64,000 nt of DNA from Candidatus Aminicenantes bacterium JdFR-78 (GTDB lineage: Bacteria > Acidobacteriota > Aminicenantia > JdFR-78): positions 1,116 to 65,115 of the forward strand of contig MTON01000005.1 of assembly GCA_002010665.1 (NCBI GenBank), read 5' to 3'. Of the stretch, positions 47,148-54,499 are shown piece by piece. The stretch's first letter is position 1; every line of letters begins with the position of its first letter. The notes beneath the pieces were generated by a model, which was given only the letters and a program-made list of their open reading frames with translations, did not search any database and was not told the DNA's origin. The translations under genes and the position numbers were made by a program.

Positions 47148-49484
47148 TTATCTTTTAAATTTAAATAATCTCATTCCATTAAATATTACCATAAGAGAAG
47201 CTCCCATGTCTGCAAAAACAGCCATCCATAATGTAGCTAATCCTGGTACAGCTAAAGTCAGAAATATCGCTTTAATAAATAAAGCAATAAATATATTTTC
47301 TTTAATAATCCAAAGAGCTTTTCTTCCGAGTCTAATTACAAATGGTATTCCAGATAAATCATCTGACATAAGAGCAATATCCGCTGTTTCTAATGCAGCA
47401 TCTGTTCCAGCTGTTCCCATTGCAATTCCTAAAGTAGAAGCAGCCAAAGCTGGAGCATCATTTACTCCATCTCCTACCATTGCAACCTTATCATATTTTT
47501 TCAAAAAATATTGAATAGCTCCAACCTTATCCTGGGGAAGAAGTTCAGCCTTAAACTCATCAATCCCCAACTCTTTAGCAATCGCCTTTGCAGTTCCTTT
47601 ATTATCACCTGTAAGCATTGCGATTCTCTGAATCCCGATTTTACGAAGTTTATCTAAGGTGGGTTTACAATTTTCTCTTATTGTATCAGATATTACTATA
47701 ATTCCTAATATCTCTTTGGAACTACCTAAAATAACAACAGTTTTACTTTCTTTTTCAAGTTCTTCCATTTTTTCATCTAACTCAGGAGTACAAAATTTGT
47801 TTTCTTCAAAAAGTCGATGACTTCCTATATAAAAATATTCTTCACCAATCTTGGCCATTGCTCCTTTGCCTGTAATAGCCTTAAAATTTATAGGCTCTGG
47901 AATTTCTAATTTCCATTCTTTTGCTTTATTTAAAATAGCCTGGGCTAAATGATGTTCTGAACGAGATTCTATACCTGCAGCTATTTTTAATACTTCTTCT
48001 TTTTTATAATTATTTAAAGGAATTACATCCAATACTTCAGGTTTCCCTTTAGTTAGAGTGCCTGTTTTATCAAAAACCAGAACTTTCAATTTCCCTGCAT
48101 TCTCTAAATGAACTCCACCTTTAATTAATACCCCTTTTCTTGCTGCCTGAGCTAATCCTGCTACAATGGTAACTGGCGTAGATATCACTAAAGCACATGG
48201 ACAGGATATAACCAAAAGAACTAAAGCTCTATAAATCCATACTGTAAAAGGTTGATTAAAAATAAACACAGGGATTATTGCAGTTAACAATGCTCCTGTA
48301 ACTACACTTGGAATATAGTATTTTGCGAATTTGTCAACAAAACTCTGAGAAGGAGCCTTTTGAGCCTGAGCCTCCTCAACCATATGTATAATTCGAGCTA
48401 ATGTAGTATCCTTTGCAGAGTGCGTAACCTTTACTTCTAAAAAGCCATTTTGATTAATGGTCCCTGCAAATACAATGTCACCTTTCTTTTTTTCTATTGG
48501 CATTGACTCACCAGTTATTGGAGCTTGATTAACATATGAATTTCCTTTAATAACCTTACCATCTAAAGGAATTTTTTCTCCAGGTTTAATTACAATTATT
48601 TCTCCAATTTTTACTAAATTAACATCAAGTTCAATTTCTTTTCCATCTCTTTTCACAAGAGCTTTTGGAGGAGAAAGTTCCATTAAAGAGCGGATGGCAT
48701 GCCTCGCTCTATCCATGGAATAATTTTCCAATAATTGCGCTATTGAAAAAAGCACAACTACAACCGAGGCCTCTACCCATTCTCCTATAAAAGCTGCGCC
48801 AATTACTGCTATTGTCATTAAAAAATTCATATCAAGACTGAGGGTGCGAAGAGCAGCTATACCCTTACGTGCTATAAAAAATCCTCCAGTTATAATTGCT
48901 GTGACAAAGACTGGAATAACAATATTTTGACTAATTTCTAATCTTGAAAGGATTATGCCGGTAACAGTTAAAATTCCTGCAATAATAGTTGTAATTAAAT
49001 GTTTCCTTCTTTCCCAAAACGACAATTCCTCTTTTGACTGCCTTTTTATACTCGCTTTCATCCCGGTCTGATTTATCGAATTTATTATTTCAGTGGGCTT
49101 TAGTAGCTTAGAATCATATTTAATTTCTATTTCTTGTGTAACTAAATAAAATTTCATATCTTTTATGCCCTGTAGATTTTTCAACTTTTTCTCTATAATT
49201 TTAGTTTCTTCAGAGCAGTCCATTCCTTCGATGTATAGGCGAAGAGAACTTATTTTTTCTTTATGTTCAACAGAATAACCCAGTTTTTTTATAGCTTTTT
49301 CTACATTTTTTTTATTAAATCGAGAGGAATCAACTTCAATTTTTATAGTGGAATTTATAAACGAGACCTGTGCAGACTTTACACCCTTGATCTTTGAAAC
49401 TGCTTTCTCTATTTTTATAGCACAATCCGCACAATCGATTCCTTTAATTTTTAACTCAATTTCTTTCTTGCCTTTTGTGTTCAT
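47148..49484 (-). CDS. cadA: Zn/Cd/Pb-transporting P-type ATPase (CadA/ZntA type)
   Basis: 778-residue inner-membrane P1B-type ATPase exporting divalent soft metals. There are two N-terminal HMA domains: the first with a full C-x2-C (GIDCADC, Cys18/Cys21), the second with the CadA-like GMDCSEE. The transport motif is SCPCALV, the phosphorylated Asp is in DKTGTLT, and the hinge is GDGVNDAPAL. TM7 Lys (FIKAIFLT) and TM8 Asp (ADMGASL) are the residues that mark the Zn/Cd/Pb subgroup. It follows the ArsR repressor with a SmtB-type operator in the 54-nt gap. Confidence 0.95.
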   Translation of the reverse strand: MNTKGKKEIELKIKGIDCADCAIKIEKAVSKIKGVKSAQVSFINSTIKIEVDSSRFNKKNVEKAIKKLGYSVEHKEKISSLRLYIEGMDCSEETKIIEKKLKNLQGIKDMKFYLVTQEIEIKYDSKLLKPTEIINSINQTGMKASIKRQSKEELSFWERRKHLITTIIAGILTVTGIILSRLEISQNIVIPVFVTAIITGGFFIARKGIAALRTLSLDMNFLMTIAVIGAAFIGEWVEASVVVVLFSIAQLLENYSMDRARHAIRSLMELSPPKALVKRDGKEIELDVNLVKIGEIIVIKPGEKIPLDGKVIKGNSYVNQAPITGESMPIEKKKGDIVFAGTINQNGFLEVKVTHSAKDTTLARIIHMVEEAQAQKAPSQSFVDKFAKYYIPSVVTGALLTAIIPVFIFNQPFTVWIYRALVLLVISCPCALVISTPVTIVAGLAQAARKGVLIKGGVHLENAGKLKVLVFDKTGTLTKGKPEVLDVIPLNNYKKEEVLKIAAGIESRSEHHLAQAILNKAKEWKLEIPEPINFKAITGKGAMAKIGEEYFYIGSHRLFEENKFCTPELDEKMEELEKESKTVVILGSSKEILGIIVISDTIRENCKPTLDKLRKIGIQRIAMLTGDNKGTAKAIAKELGIDEFKAELLPQDKVGAIQYFLKKYDKVAMVGDGVNDAPALAASTLGIAMGTAGTDAALETADIALMSDDLSGIPFVIRLGRKALWIIKENIFIALFIKAIFLTLAVPGLATLWMAVFADMGASLMVIFNGMRLFKFKR

Positions 49485-49503
49485 TTTTCCTTATTTTTAT
49501 AAT

Positions 49504-49517
49504 TGAACAAATATTCA
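49504..49517. promoter_or_regulatory. SmtB/CzrA-type operator before cadA
   Basis: TGAACA-AA-TATTCA, matching the core of the known SmtB/CzrA operators (TGAACA-N2-TATTCA). It lies in the gap between the ArsR-family gene and cadA, 20 nt upstream of the cadA ATG. Confidence 0.75.
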
Positions 49518-49538
49518 AATTTAATTGGAAAAATTTTT

Positions 49539-49940
49539 TCATGGACTTTCCTCCACATGCTCCAATCCTTGATTGAATAAATCCTCAATGTGTTTATCTG
49601 CAAGAGAATAATAAGCAACTTTACCATCTTTTCTATATTTTACTATTTTCAAATTTCTTAAAATTCTTAATTGATGAGAAATAGCAGAACTGCTCACCCC
49701 TATAAGATTTGCTAAATCACAAACGCATAATTCCTCCTTTAACAATGCAAAAATAATTTTAACGCGCGTTGGATCAGATAAAGCACCAAAGATTTCAGCT
49801 AAGCTAGTTATAACCCTTTCAGGTTTCATAATTTTTTTAATTCTATCAACTTTAGCTTTATTTATGGAAACAACTTCACAAACTGCATTACTGGAACTGG
49901 TTTTTTCTTTTGTAAAATTATTATGTGAATAATTGTTCAT
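49539..49940 (-). CDS. ArsR/SmtB-family metal repressor (CadC-like)
   Basis: 133-residue winged-helix repressor released from DNA by Cd, Pb or Zn. It has the alpha3 metal motif ELCVCDL and an N-terminal Cys (SNAVCEV), together matching the alpha3N site of CadC. The recognition helix is in VSSSAISHQLRIL, and C-terminal acidic/His residues (DKHIEDL...EHVEE) could form the alpha5 site. Its first codons lie inside a second SmtB-type operator (49926-49939), implying direct autorepression. It directly precedes cadA. Confidence 0.93.
   Translation of the reverse strand: MNNYSHNNFTKEKTSSSNAVCEVVSINKAKVDRIKKIMKPERVITSLAEIFGALSDPTRVKIIFALLKEELCVCDLANLIGVSSSAISHQLRILRNLKIVKYRKDGKVAYYSLADKHIEDLFNQGLEHVEESP
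49926..49939. promoter_or_regulatory. SmtB/CzrA-type operator overlapping the arsR-family start codon
   Basis: Minus-strand reading TGAACA-AT-TATTCA, where TGA belongs to the ATG start codon plus the next base. Repressor bound here would block both transcription and access to the start codon. It matches the site before cadA in both half-sites. Confidence 0.7.
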
Positions 49941-50005
49941 ATGTTCAATTTAATATAAAATCAGAATTTTGTCAAATTAGTAATTAAAAAAATAAACATA
50001 TCCTT

Positions 50006-52735
50006 TTATTTTTCTGAAATTTTCAGGAGAGAGGCCTTAAATCCTAAATTCTCTATAACTTCAATCAATTGATTAACTGGAACAATATATTTCCAAATTT
50101 TAATTATTGCTTTTCGTTCCTTAAAATTTATTTCAACTGAAATAACTCCTCTAATTTTTTTGAGAATTATTTGCATTGTATTTGCACAATATTGACAATC
50201 TACACCTCTCACTTTTAATATTATTGTCTGCAAAGAAGTTCGCAAAGGAATCGCCTTGTATCCTATTTCCCTTAAAGTTCCAATCAATTGATTAATGATA
50301 ACATTATTTTTCCAGATTTCAACTATTATTTTATCATTTTTCATATTTATCTCAGGAGATATTACTCCTTCAATTTTCTTCAAAGAGGAAAGTACCTTTT
50401 CTACATCCTCTTTTTTTATTTTTTCTTCCAATCTTAGAATTATCATTTCAGTTTTTCTTTTTTCTACTCCTTTAGTCTTTTGTGAATAACCTCCACTTCT
50501 CCATTTCCATCCGATATTAAGACGTACATAAAAATTCCTCCCAGGTTCTGGAATTTGAGCAAGATTCAAATGTTCTCTATAAGCCTTGTTAAAAATATTT
50601 TCGATGCCAAAATTTAATGTTATAAATTTTGAAAACCTGATTCCTCCTTTAAAATCAAAAATAGAAAAACCAGGAGTTACCACCTCTCCTGCACTAATTG
50701 ATATTCTTTTCTGTTCAGTTACGAATCTTCCACTACATTCAGCCCAAAATAATTCTTTTGAATCATTCAATCTCAATGCAAGCCTTGATTCTAATGGAGG
50801 AATCTGGGCTAGTGGTTCACCCGTAATGTCATCCCTTCCCCAATTGTAGAGGAAATTTCCGTATAAAGAAACCAATTTACTTAGAACTATTCCTAACTCA
50901 GATTCTAATCCTCGAACAGTTGCTTTACCAATATTAATGTATCGCTTTACTCCCTTAACTCCTAAAAAAGGAGGGTCTGCTAAAGGGTCAATTTTTGTTG
51001 ATATTAAATCAGTAAGTTTATTTTGAAAAAATGAAATACTCCATTTTAAATTTTTATTTGTACTCCTTATTCCAACTTGGATACTCAAATTCTTCTCTGG
51101 TCTAAGATTTGGGGTGCCAATATAATAGTATCCATCCTTCATAGTAGCAGAAAAATATCTTTCAGTAGGATTAGCTATTTTATATGCTCTTCCAATTGAA
51201 GCCGTGAGATTAATGCTATCCGAAAGTTCATAAAAAAGGCTCAGGTTTCCATTCACAAATTTATCTAACGAATCTGCTTTCTGACTTTTAATTTGAAAAT
51301 CATGGGAGAGCTGAGCATTAGAGTAAGATATATCTATTCTTGCTCCTATTGTGATATTTAATTTAGGAATAATTTCAATCCTATTTTGTCCAAATATACT
51401 AAAATAAGAAATGTAAGAAGTCGGTAAAATTTTTATTAATTCTGTTTTTTTGAAATTTCCATCGTATCTAATTGCTTTCGTTTTCCATAGATTAAAATCT
51501 GTACCTATTGTAAGAATGCTTTTTCTATTTAAAATGAAATCACCCCTGATTAGCAGTCCATATGTATTCGAAAATGCCTCTTCTTCAGGTATAAAGCTTT
51601 TTCTTGAAGATAATGTGATTGCATTATGATACATGTTTTGAGCATATAATTTAACAGAAAGGGATGCAAAAGTCCTGGAGAGATTATTAGCTGAGTAGCT
51701 TAAATTATATAAACTTCTATTTTCTTTCGGAATTATAATAAAATTACTTGGATATCCAATATCTCTACCAAGATATCGATCTATTGTGAATTGAATTTGT
51801 TGTTTGTTGTCTAATCGATATTTTAATTTAAAGTTATAACTCATATCTCTAAATTTACTATTTTTAACTACTCCGCCCGGAATTCTGTAATCTTCATAAT
51901 TGCTTTTTATTATTCCGATTAAGAAATCTATGGATTTATATCTACCGCCAAAATTGAACCCCACCTTTCTTCCATTAGAAACACTATTATAAATTGCATT
52001 TAGATTACCATATATTGAAAGTTTAGCTGTTTTTAAAATCTTAGGCTTTTTAGTAATAATATTTATAATACCTGCAAAGTTTCCAGACCCATATATTACA
52101 GAATGAGGCCCCTTTATTACCTCAATGTATTCAATTTGGGAAGGCTCAATTGTTGCTGTGCACGCATCCATACCCATTGGGCAGGCTTGATTAACCCTAG
52201 CACCATCAATTAGCAAAAGAATTCTGTCATCTTTCATCCCCTGGATCACAACTTTTACTCCCCAGCCTCCTGGCCTGTTTGTAAATATACCGGGTATCAT
52301 TTTTAAAGCCTCTGCTGTAGTAGTAAGATTTGATCTATTTATTTCATTTTTATTTATTGTTGAAGATATAGACGTTAAACTGAAGACTTCTCGTTTAGCT
52401 ATGACCTCTATTTTCTCCTGCGCTTTCAAAATATCCAACAAAAATAATAGTTTAACTTTAATATCAGTTTTTATTGAGACCTTTTTAATAATACTTTTAT
52501 AACCAATATGTTGAACTCTTATTTTATAAATACCAGGTGGAAGACCCTTAATATTAAAATAACCATTAATATCAGTTGTTGTTTTTATCTGTGTTCCTTC
52601 AATAATAATATTCGCATGAGTTAATGGAAGTCCGGTTTGCTTATCCTTTACGTAACCTTCTATTTCTCCTTCATTTTCTGAAAAAACTGGGGTAATTAAG
52701 ATTAGTGAAATAATTATCAATGCAAAGGTACGCAT
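50006..52735 (-). CDS. TonB-dependent receptor with two C-terminal HMA-like domains
   Basis: 909-residue outer-membrane receptor. After a signal peptide, residues ~22-95 form a carboxypeptidase-regulatory-like domain, ~110-230 the plug and ~240-745 the barrel, which ends in the usual aromatic strand (FYVRLNIGWKW). The plug contains C-P-M-G-M-D-A-C (Cys185, Met189, Cys192); C-x3-M matches the copper-binding motif described for the OprC/NosA receptor. After the barrel are two HMA-like ferredoxin folds: the first (from residue ~764) lacks C-x2-C, the second has VDCQYC (Cys847/Cys850). The barrel C-terminus faces the periplasm, so the HMA domains should too. It lies just downstream of the CsoR-like gene. 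Confidence 0.92.
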   Translation of the reverse strand: MRTFALIIISLILITPVFSENEGEIEGYVKDKQTGLPLTHANIIIEGTQIKTTTDINGYFNIKGLPPGIYKIRVQHIGYKSIIKKVSIKTDIKVKLLFLLDILKAQEKIEVIAKREVFSLTSISSTINKNEINRSNLTTTAEALKMIPGIFTNRPGGWGVKVVIQGMKDDRILLLIDGARVNQACPMGMDACTATIEPSQIEYIEVIKGPHSVIYGSGNFAGIINIITKKPKILKTAKLSIYGNLNAIYNSVSNGRKVGFNFGGRYKSIDFLIGIIKSNYEDYRIPGGVVKNSKFRDMSYNFKLKYRLDNKQQIQFTIDRYLGRDIGYPSNFIIIPKENRSLYNLSYSANNLSRTFASLSVKLYAQNMYHNAITLSSRKSFIPEEEAFSNTYGLLIRGDFILNRKSILTIGTDFNLWKTKAIRYDGNFKKTELIKILPTSYISYFSIFGQNRIEIIPKLNITIGARIDISYSNAQLSHDFQIKSQKADSLDKFVNGNLSLFYELSDSINLTASIGRAYKIANPTERYFSATMKDGYYYIGTPNLRPEKNLSIQVGIRSTNKNLKWSISFFQNKLTDLISTKIDPLADPPFLGVKGVKRYINIGKATVRGLESELGIVLSKLVSLYGNFLYNWGRDDITGEPLAQIPPLESRLALRLNDSKELFWAECSGRFVTEQKRISISAGEVVTPGFSIFDFKGGIRFSKFITLNFGIENIFNKAYREHLNLAQIPEPGRNFYVRLNIGWKWRSGGYSQKTKGVEKRKTEMIILRLEEKIKKEDVEKVLSSLKKIEGVISPEINMKNDKIIVEIWKNNVIINQLIGTLREIGYKAIPLRTSLQTIILKVRGVDCQYCANTMQIILKKIRGVISVEINFKERKAIIKIWKYIVPVNQLIEVIENLGFKASLLKISEK

Positions 52736-52773
52736 TTTTTCATTTATTTTTTATATTCACTTTGCTACTTTAC

Positions 52774-53052
52774 TTATTTAGCAAATTTATAAATTACATC
52801 CATTAAATTTTTATAAGTTTCATCAGCTTTTTGAGGGTCCTTTGAGCGAATAGCTTCAGTTACGCATGTCTCAAGATAATTCCTCATAATAACTTTACCA
52901 ACTCCTCTTAAAGCCTCATGAATTGAAGAAATCTGCGTTAAAATTTCAATACAAGGCCTTTCTGACTCAACCATTTTTCTTATCCCTGAAAGTTGCCCTT
53001 CTATTTTATTTAATCGAGAAATGATCTCTTTTCTTCTCTCCTCATTTATCAT
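52774..53052 (-). CDS. CsoR/RcnR/FrmR-family transcriptional repressor
   Basis: 92-residue all-helical repressor that releases DNA on binding metal or a reactive small molecule. Conserved features are the N-terminal RRKEIISRLNKIEGQL helix and RPCIEILTQI. Aligned to CsoR's Cys-His-Cys copper site, Cys34 and Cys63 are kept but the His becomes Tyr59 (RNYLETC); His45 is present nearby. So copper sensing exactly like CsoR is not certain. A palindromic operator lies directly upstream (53071-53093). It is the first gene of the metal island, 38 nt before the receptor gene. Confidence 0.92.
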   Translation of the reverse strand: MINEERRKEIISRLNKIEGQLSGIRKMVESERPCIEILTQISSIHEALRGVGKVIMRNYLETCVTEAIRSKDPQKADETYKNLMDVIYKFAK

Positions 53053-53070
53053 TATTTTCCTCCTTCCATA

Positions 53071-53093
53071 ATAGGGTTACCCCCTAATCCTAT
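53071..53093 (-). promoter_or_regulatory. CsoR/RcnR-type operator, with a promoter overlapping it
   Basis: Inverted arms ATAGG.TTA and TAA.CCTAT flank a central GGGGG, like the G-tract operators of RcnR and FrmR. The site ends 19 nt before the csoR-like ATG. A -35 TTGACA (53115-53110) is 15 nt from TATAGG (53094-53089), so the operator covers the likely -10. Confidence 0.65.
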
Positions 53094-53166
53094 ATTAATT
53101 ATTGTTTTTTGTCAAGAAAAAATAAGAAGTAATGCTTTTATCCCCCGATTCAAGGAATGAAAATAG

Positions 53167-53241
53167 CGCCCCCGACGGGATTTGAACCCGTGTTGCCGCC
53201 TTGAAAGGGCGATGTCCTAGGCCTGGCTAGACGACAGGGGC
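53167..53241 (-). tRNA. tRNA-Glu (anticodon TTC)
   Basis: 75-nt cloverleaf. Acceptor GCCCCTG pairs with CGGGGGC (one G-U), the anticodon loop CTTTCAA reads TTC, and the T arm is ACGGG-TTCAAAT-CCCGT. The discriminator is G and CCA is not encoded. GC-rich stems in AT-rich surroundings suggest growth at raised temperature. Confidence 0.95.
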
Positions 53242-53302
53242 GCCACTACATCTGAAACTTATAAAGTAAAAACTAAAAATTCAAAAATTAAAAATTTGGC
53301 TA

Positions 53303-53374
53303 TGAGCCGTGCTGGACTCGAACCAGCGACACCCGGCTTAAAAGGCCGGTGCTCTCCCTCTGAGCTAACGGCTC
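53303..53374 (-). tRNA. tRNA-Lys (anticodon TTT)
   Basis: 72-nt cloverleaf. Acceptor GAGCCGT pairs with ACGGCTC, the anticodon stem CCGGC/GCCGG holds CTTTTAA (anticodon TTT), and the T arm is CGCTGGTTCGAGTCCAGC. The discriminator is A; CCA is not encoded. It is transcribed first, with tRNA-Glu about 60 nt downstream. Confidence 0.95.
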
Positions 53375-53385
53375 ATCGATTTTTT

Positions 53386-53414
53386 AGGATACCTTAATTA
53401 TTTTTTTTTGTCAA
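53386..53414 (-). promoter_or_regulatory. tRNA-Lys/tRNA-Glu promoter
   Basis: On the minus strand, TTGACA (53414-53409), a 17-nt spacer and TATCCT (53391-53386), 11 nt before the tRNA-Lys 5' end. It implies the two tRNAs form one transcript. Confidence 0.75.
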
Positions 53415-53462
53415 TATGTCGAATTTAGGATAAAAAATAATTTTTTCTTTCAGACAAATTCC

Positions 53463-53491
53463 TTGACATAAAAATTATTATTATTTAATAT
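53463..53491 (+). promoter_or_regulatory. Promoter of the small membrane-gene cluster
   Basis: TTGACA (53463-53468), a 17-nt spacer and TAATAT (53486-53491). The ATG at 53503 is 11 nt after the -10 box, the same short distance as for mutS. Confidence 0.7.
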
Positions 53492-53502
53492 TTTGCCTTA
53501 AA

Positions 53503-53865
53503 ATGAAAAAATTCTGGTATTTCATTGTTGGATGGCTGATTCCAGGAGCAGGACATTTTCTCCTTAAAAAATACTGGAGAGGAGCAATATTTTTTATCTC
53601 TATTATGGCCATGTTTTCCCTGGGACTTATTATGCAGGGAAAATTTTATACTTTTAAAACAGAAAATCCTCTAACTATTCTTGCATTTTTTTCTGATCTT
53701 GGTAATGGCATACTCTATTTACTTTCAAGAGTCTTCCAATTCGGGAATGGGAATCTAAGTAGTATAACTTTCGAATATGGGACAGCATATTTAGCAGGAG
53801 CAGGTCTCCTAAATTATCTTATTGCTCTTGATGCATTAGATATTGCAAGAGGAAAGAAAAAATGA
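53503..53865 (+). CDS. Small membrane protein, TM2/DUF6677-like
   Basis: 120 residues with about three to four membrane helices. The start, VGWLIPGAGHFLLKKYWRGAIFF, has the Pro-Gly-x-G-H plus basic turn seen in TM2-like and DUF6677 proteins, annotated in Acidobacteriota-type genomes; assignment is tentative and no function is known. No Shine-Dalgarno; it probably has a nearly leaderless mRNA. It overlaps the next gene by 4 nt. Confidence 0.75.
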   Translation: MKKFWYFIVGWLIPGAGHFLLKKYWRGAIFFISIMAMFSLGLIMQGKFYTFKTENPLTILAFFSDLGNGILYLLSRVFQFGNGNLSSITFEYGTAYLAGAGLLNYLIALDALDIARGKKK

Positions 53866-54044
53866 TTTTTAAGAGTCATTTTATCTCCATGGTCATTTAC
53901 GCAATCTTTACATCAATTATCTTAGCTTTAATAAGAAAAAATAATCTAAAAGATCAACTAAAATATGGGCTCTTCCTATTTATCATAATGGTCTTAGGTG
54001 CAATCCTTTTTGGATGGCTAATGTATCTCACCTCCTTATTATAA
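53862..54044 (+). CDS. 60-residue double-helix membrane protein
   Basis: Two hydrophobic helices (residues ~8-23 and ~34-56) joined by a basic loop (RKNNLKDQLK). No family recognised. Support for it being real comes from the 4-nt ATGA overlap with the gene upstream and the 5-nt gap to the VanZ-like gene downstream, all on one strand. Confidence 0.65.
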   Translation: MIFKSHFISMVIYAIFTSIILALIRKNNLKDQLKYGLFLFIIMVLGAILFGWLMYLTSLL

Positions 54045-54049
54045 TATAA

Positions 54050-54409
54050 ATGGTATTTATTCTTTGGTGGATTCCTTTCGTTCTATACAATTTTTTAATT
54101 TTTTATCTATCTTCCCTTTCTAAAATATCGGGGAGTGAAAAAGTACCAGATGAAATAAGTCATTTTTTTGAATTTGGATTGCTATCTATTTTATTTTTTC
54201 TTGGCTGGACTCAAGGATTTAAAGAAAAAATTCGGAAAGAACACGTCTTTTTAATAATATTTTTTTCTTTTTTAATTGCAATAAGTGATGAGGTGCATCA
54301 GATTTTCGTTCCAGGGAGGATATTTTCATTAAAGGATTTATCTTTTGATCTATTGGGGATATTATTTTTTTCAATTCTGATATATTTTAAATTAAAAAAA
54401 TCTAAATAA
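54050..54409 (+). CDS. VanZ-family membrane protein
   Basis: 119 residues with four membrane helices. VanZ signature residues are the Asp-Glu-x-x-H-F in PDEISHFFEFGLL and the later SDEVHQIFVPGR, then KDLSFDLLGI. The family confers low-level teicoplanin resistance in some Firmicutes, but in other bacteria its role is unknown. It has no ribosome site, so translation is likely coupled to the gene 5 nt upstream. Confidence 0.88.
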   Translation: MVFILWWIPFVLYNFLIFYLSSLSKISGSEKVPDEISHFFEFGLLSILFFLGWTQGFKEKIRKEHVFLIIFFSFLIAISDEVHQIFVPGRIFSLKDLSFDLLGILFFSILIYFKLKKSK

Positions 54410-54499
54410 AAAACAGCTATTTTTATAAGATTTTAAAGATTTCTATTGACTTTTTAAAATAAAATATGATATTAGAGCAATCTTGCACGAGGGAATGAA

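Noticed and set aside
54041-54049. TATAATATAA before the VanZ-like gene as its promoter
   Set aside because: It overlaps the stop codon of the upstream gene and has no -35; coupling to the upstream ORF is simpler.
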